Shown here in pieces: positions 6,561 through 6,773 of a stretch of DNA of 6,773 bases. Positions within the stretch are counted from its first letter, which is position 1, and each line of letters opens with the position of its first letter. Location of the stretch: positions 1 through 6,773 of the forward strand of contig JAGWLJ010000080.1 of the NCBI GenBank assembly GCA_028873275.1. Reading direction: 5' to 3'. Under the pieces are notes generated by a model. The model worked only from the letters and a program-made list of their open reading frames with translations. It was not told the origin of the DNA and did no database searches. A program made the translations under genes and the position numbers. The stretch is from Pseudomonadota bacterium. GTDB taxonomy: Bacteria; Pseudomonadota; Alphaproteobacteria; Rickettsiales; SXRF01.

Positions 6561-6570
6561 TGAGGCGATG
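6542..6570. promoter_or_regulatory. Palindrome and hairpin over the MFS start codon
   Basis: CATCGCC (6542-6548) and GGCGATG (6564-6570) are perfect inverted repeats, and the right arm contains the ATG start codon. Between them sits the 10-bp perfect palindrome TCTCTAGAGA (6551-6560). The region could bind a dimeric repressor, or fold in RNA and mask the start codon. There is no U-tract, so it is not a typical terminator. Confidence 0.4.
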
Positions 6571-6762
6571 GCATCCACCGACACCTTGCATTTCGAGCGT
6601 CATGTCCTGCTGCTGATGGGGATGGTGCAGTTCATCAATATCTGGGATTTCATGATCGTGATGCCGCTGGGGCCGGATTTCGCGCGGGCGGCTGGAGCCG
6701 GAGGAATATGTCGATTATGCCCGCGTGGTTCAGGAGGCACAGCAATTGCCTTCCGAGCATAA
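6568..6762 (+). CDS. MFS transporter N-terminal fragment, interrupted by duplicated DNA
   Basis: The first ~37-41 residues look like the start of a major facilitator superfamily transporter: a short polar N-terminus, then a first membrane helix at about 12-33 that includes NIWDFMIVMPLGP (24-36), a motif typical of helix 1 in drug-efflux-type (DHA1-like) MFS proteins. Full MFS proteins are about 400 residues. From base 6680 the DNA is instead a perfect copy of 6182-6275. That copy is read here in a frame other than that of the fusion gene, giving an unrelated tail (GAGGICRLC onward) and a TAA at 6760-6762. The ATG at 6568 has GAGG (6562-6565) only two bases away and AGAGA (6556-6560) as an alternative ribosome binding site. 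Either the gene is truly broken or the last 94 bases are an assembly error and an intact gene follows in the genome. Confidence 0.6.
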   Translation: MASTDTLHFERHVLLLMGMVQFINIWDFMIVMPLGPDFARAAGAGGICRLCPRGSGGTAIAFRA

Positions 6763-6773
6763 GCAGAAATTGC
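6680..6773 (+). repeat. 94-bp direct repeat, copy B (window end)
   Basis: This is a perfect copy of 6182-6275 running to the last base. It begins inside the MFS reading frame at TCGCGCGGGCG, so a short stretch at the junction may be microhomology between the two genes. The end of the match is not visible, so the full repeat may be longer. Confidence 0.97.

Noticed and set aside
6680..6773. Terminal repeat as evidence of a circular element
   Set aside because: The partner copy is internal (6182), not at the start of the window, so simple end-to-end circular overlap does not fit.
1..6773. CRISPR array, tRNA, rRNA, insertion sequence or attachment site
   Set aside because: No regularly spaced short repeats, cloverleaf-like segment, transposase-like frame or tRNA-end duplication was seen on reading both strands.

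Overview
The window looks like part of an alphaproteobacterial chromosome or prophage-bearing contig. The evidence is a gene-transfer-agent (GTA)-type tail-tip protein followed by a DUF2793 tail protein, both typical of alphaproteobacterial GTAs and prophages. Base composition is moderately GC-rich. The exact genus cannot be read from the sequence.

Region 1 (1-4296) is the distal end of a phage or GTA tail module. It starts inside a very large tail-tip/baseplate protein (TIM-barrel, phage-tail_3 and conserved C-terminal modules) whose N-terminus lies upstream of the window. Next comes a reverse-strand gene for a bacterial PH-domain + SHOCT protein, inserted like a cargo gene and sharing a TTAA stop tetranucleotide with the tail gene. 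After it, on the plus strand, are a DUF2793 protein with a tail-fibre-like C-terminal beta module and, overlapping it by one base (TGATG), a small single-pass membrane/coiled-coil protein. The last two form a translationally coupled pair.

Region 2 (4297-4912) begins with an AT-rich spacer carrying a weak hairpin. It then holds an unrecognised 124-residue protein with a hydrophobic glycine-rich centre, followed by a strong intrinsic terminator at 4826-4851.

Region 3 (4913-6523) is one 536-residue gene and the most unusual item here. Its N-terminal half resembles the YdcF/DUF218 Rossmann-like family. Its C-terminal half carries an FIADGHHRLDLA segment typical of ParB/sulfiredoxin-like domains of phage and plasmid polyvalent proteins. 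The combination is not one I recognise as a described system.

Region 4 (6524-6773) has a candidate promoter, a palindrome and hairpin over the start codon, and the first ~37-41 residues of an MFS transporter. The transporter is cut off by a 94-base perfect copy (6680-6773) of the end of the previous gene (6182-6275). This is either the junction of a 498-bp tandem duplication or, more likely, an assembly artefact at a contig end. No tRNA, rRNA, CRISPR array, insertion sequence or attachment site was recognised. No gene-free stretch exceeds 300 bases.
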